A stretch of 39,468 nt of DNA from contig JAAYCO010000205.1 of the NCBI GenBank assembly GCA_012729725.1, forward strand, positions 1 through 39,468. The letters run 5' to 3'. This DNA comes from Planctomycetota bacterium. Its GTDB lineage: Bacteria > Planctomycetota > Phycisphaerae > SM23-33. Shown here piece after piece: positions 39,168 to 39,468 of the stretch; the stretch's first letter is position 1; every line of letters starts with the position of its first letter. A program made the position numbers and the translations under genes. The notes beneath the pieces are model-generated. The model ran no database searches, was not told the DNA's origin, and saw nothing but the letters and a program-made list of their open reading frames with translations.

Positions 39168-39468
39168 GCTGCACCGCGGTGCTGTGGACCGGCGGCAAAA
39201 ACTGCGCGCTTGCAATGCGCCGGTCAATCCTTTCAGGCAAACGCGTGGCGCATCTGGTCACCTTCGGTCCAAGGCGCAAGGAATTCCTGGCGCATCCGCT
39301 GGAAGTTCTGTCGCAGCAGGCTGCCGCCATCGGACTGCCGCACCACGTCATTACCATTGATGAACCTTACGACCAGTCCTACCGCCGCGCGATTGAGCAT
39401 CTTCGAGACAGCCTGGGCATAGTCGAGCTTGTGACGGGCGACATAGATCTTGTGGATGGATTGCCCAA
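39164..39468 (+). CDS. Diphthine--ammonia ligase-like ATP-pyrophosphatase (partial, 3' end missing)
   Basis: The frame runs off the window end after 101 codons. It starts like the DUF71/diphthine-ammonia ligase family of N-type ATP pyrophosphatases: a strand, the PP-loop TGGKNC (9-14), LVTFGP, LSQQAAAIGLPHHVI, and VTGDID. The family PP-loop is normally SGGKDS, so both the aspartate and serine are replaced here. Bacteria have no diphthamide, so bacterial members must act on another substrate. The ATG overlaps the stop of the 94-aa gene. Confidence 0.75.
   Translation, partial: MSCTAVLWTGGKNCALAMRRSILSGKRVAHLVTFGPRRKEFLAHPLEVLSQQAAAIGLPHHVITIDEPYDQSYRRAIEHLRDSLGIVELVTGDIDLVDGLP

Overview
The window looks like ordinary chromosome of a GC-rich, double-membrane bacterium, most likely a member of the Planctomycetota (perhaps Phycisphaerae-like). 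That placement is inference. It rests on enlarged Lgt and LepB with inserted domains, an isolated pseudopilin, a periplasmic DUF2341/PA14/PKD-type protein, MFS-HEAT and RDD fusions, several lipoproteins, and small conserved-looking proteins without assigned function. I see no rRNA, tRNA, CRISPR array, insertion sequence, phage or integrase gene.

Layout. 1-4666 (minus) is one tight run reading folK - deoxynucleoside kinase - panC - panD - lgt - degenerate HtrA-like PDZ protein (cut by the window edge). It is divergent from rpsA (4829-6307, five S1 domains). 6600-8846 is an MFS transporter fused to HEAT repeats, convergent with a GH113-like glycosidase (8860-9978). 10098-13328 (plus) carries a 116-aa unknown protein, an Ig/HAD-like lipoprotein, enolase and an overlapping FtsB/DivIC-like membrane protein. 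13367-17517 (minus) reads FtsX/MacB-type permease - LolD-type ATPase - VTT/DedA membrane protein - LolA-like periplasmic protein - pseudopilin, which together suggest envelope or lipoprotein traffic. 17665-19746 (plus) is a large secreted DUF2341/PA14-like/PKD/TPR protein.

19773-28140 (minus) is a seven-gene run: hemW, single-domain response regulator, M16 zinc peptidase, cyclodeaminase/cyclohydrolase, zinc-ribbon protein, lipoprotein, and a propeller-like/RDD membrane protein; the last three are joined by 4-nt ATGA overlaps. 28222-28725 is an FHA protein. 28819-28947 (minus) is a 42-aa basic protein with its own promoter, ribosome binding site and terminator. hisS (29200-30510) converges on an rpsT - TlyA-like methyltransferase pair. 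A CPBP membrane protease (31666-32517) is divergent from trpC - TPR protein - GalU-like nucleotidyltransferase, which are joined by ATGA overlaps. pyrE (minus) is divergent from lepB. A 301-bp gap with two perfect DnaA boxes then leads to lptB, a 94-aa unknown protein and the start of a diphthine-ammonia-ligase-like ATPase.

Most identified genes are housekeeping: folate, pantothenate, orotate, tryptophan, glycolysis, translation and envelope biogenesis. I do not see a complete new multi-gene defence or biosynthetic system. The most interesting points are the domain insertions in Lgt and LepB, the MFS-HEAT and propeller-RDD fusions, the LolD/LolA/VTT gene set, the 42-aa basic protein as a self-contained transcription unit, and the paired DnaA boxes before lptB. 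All function calls were made by eye from translated sequence and motif knowledge; no database search was run.
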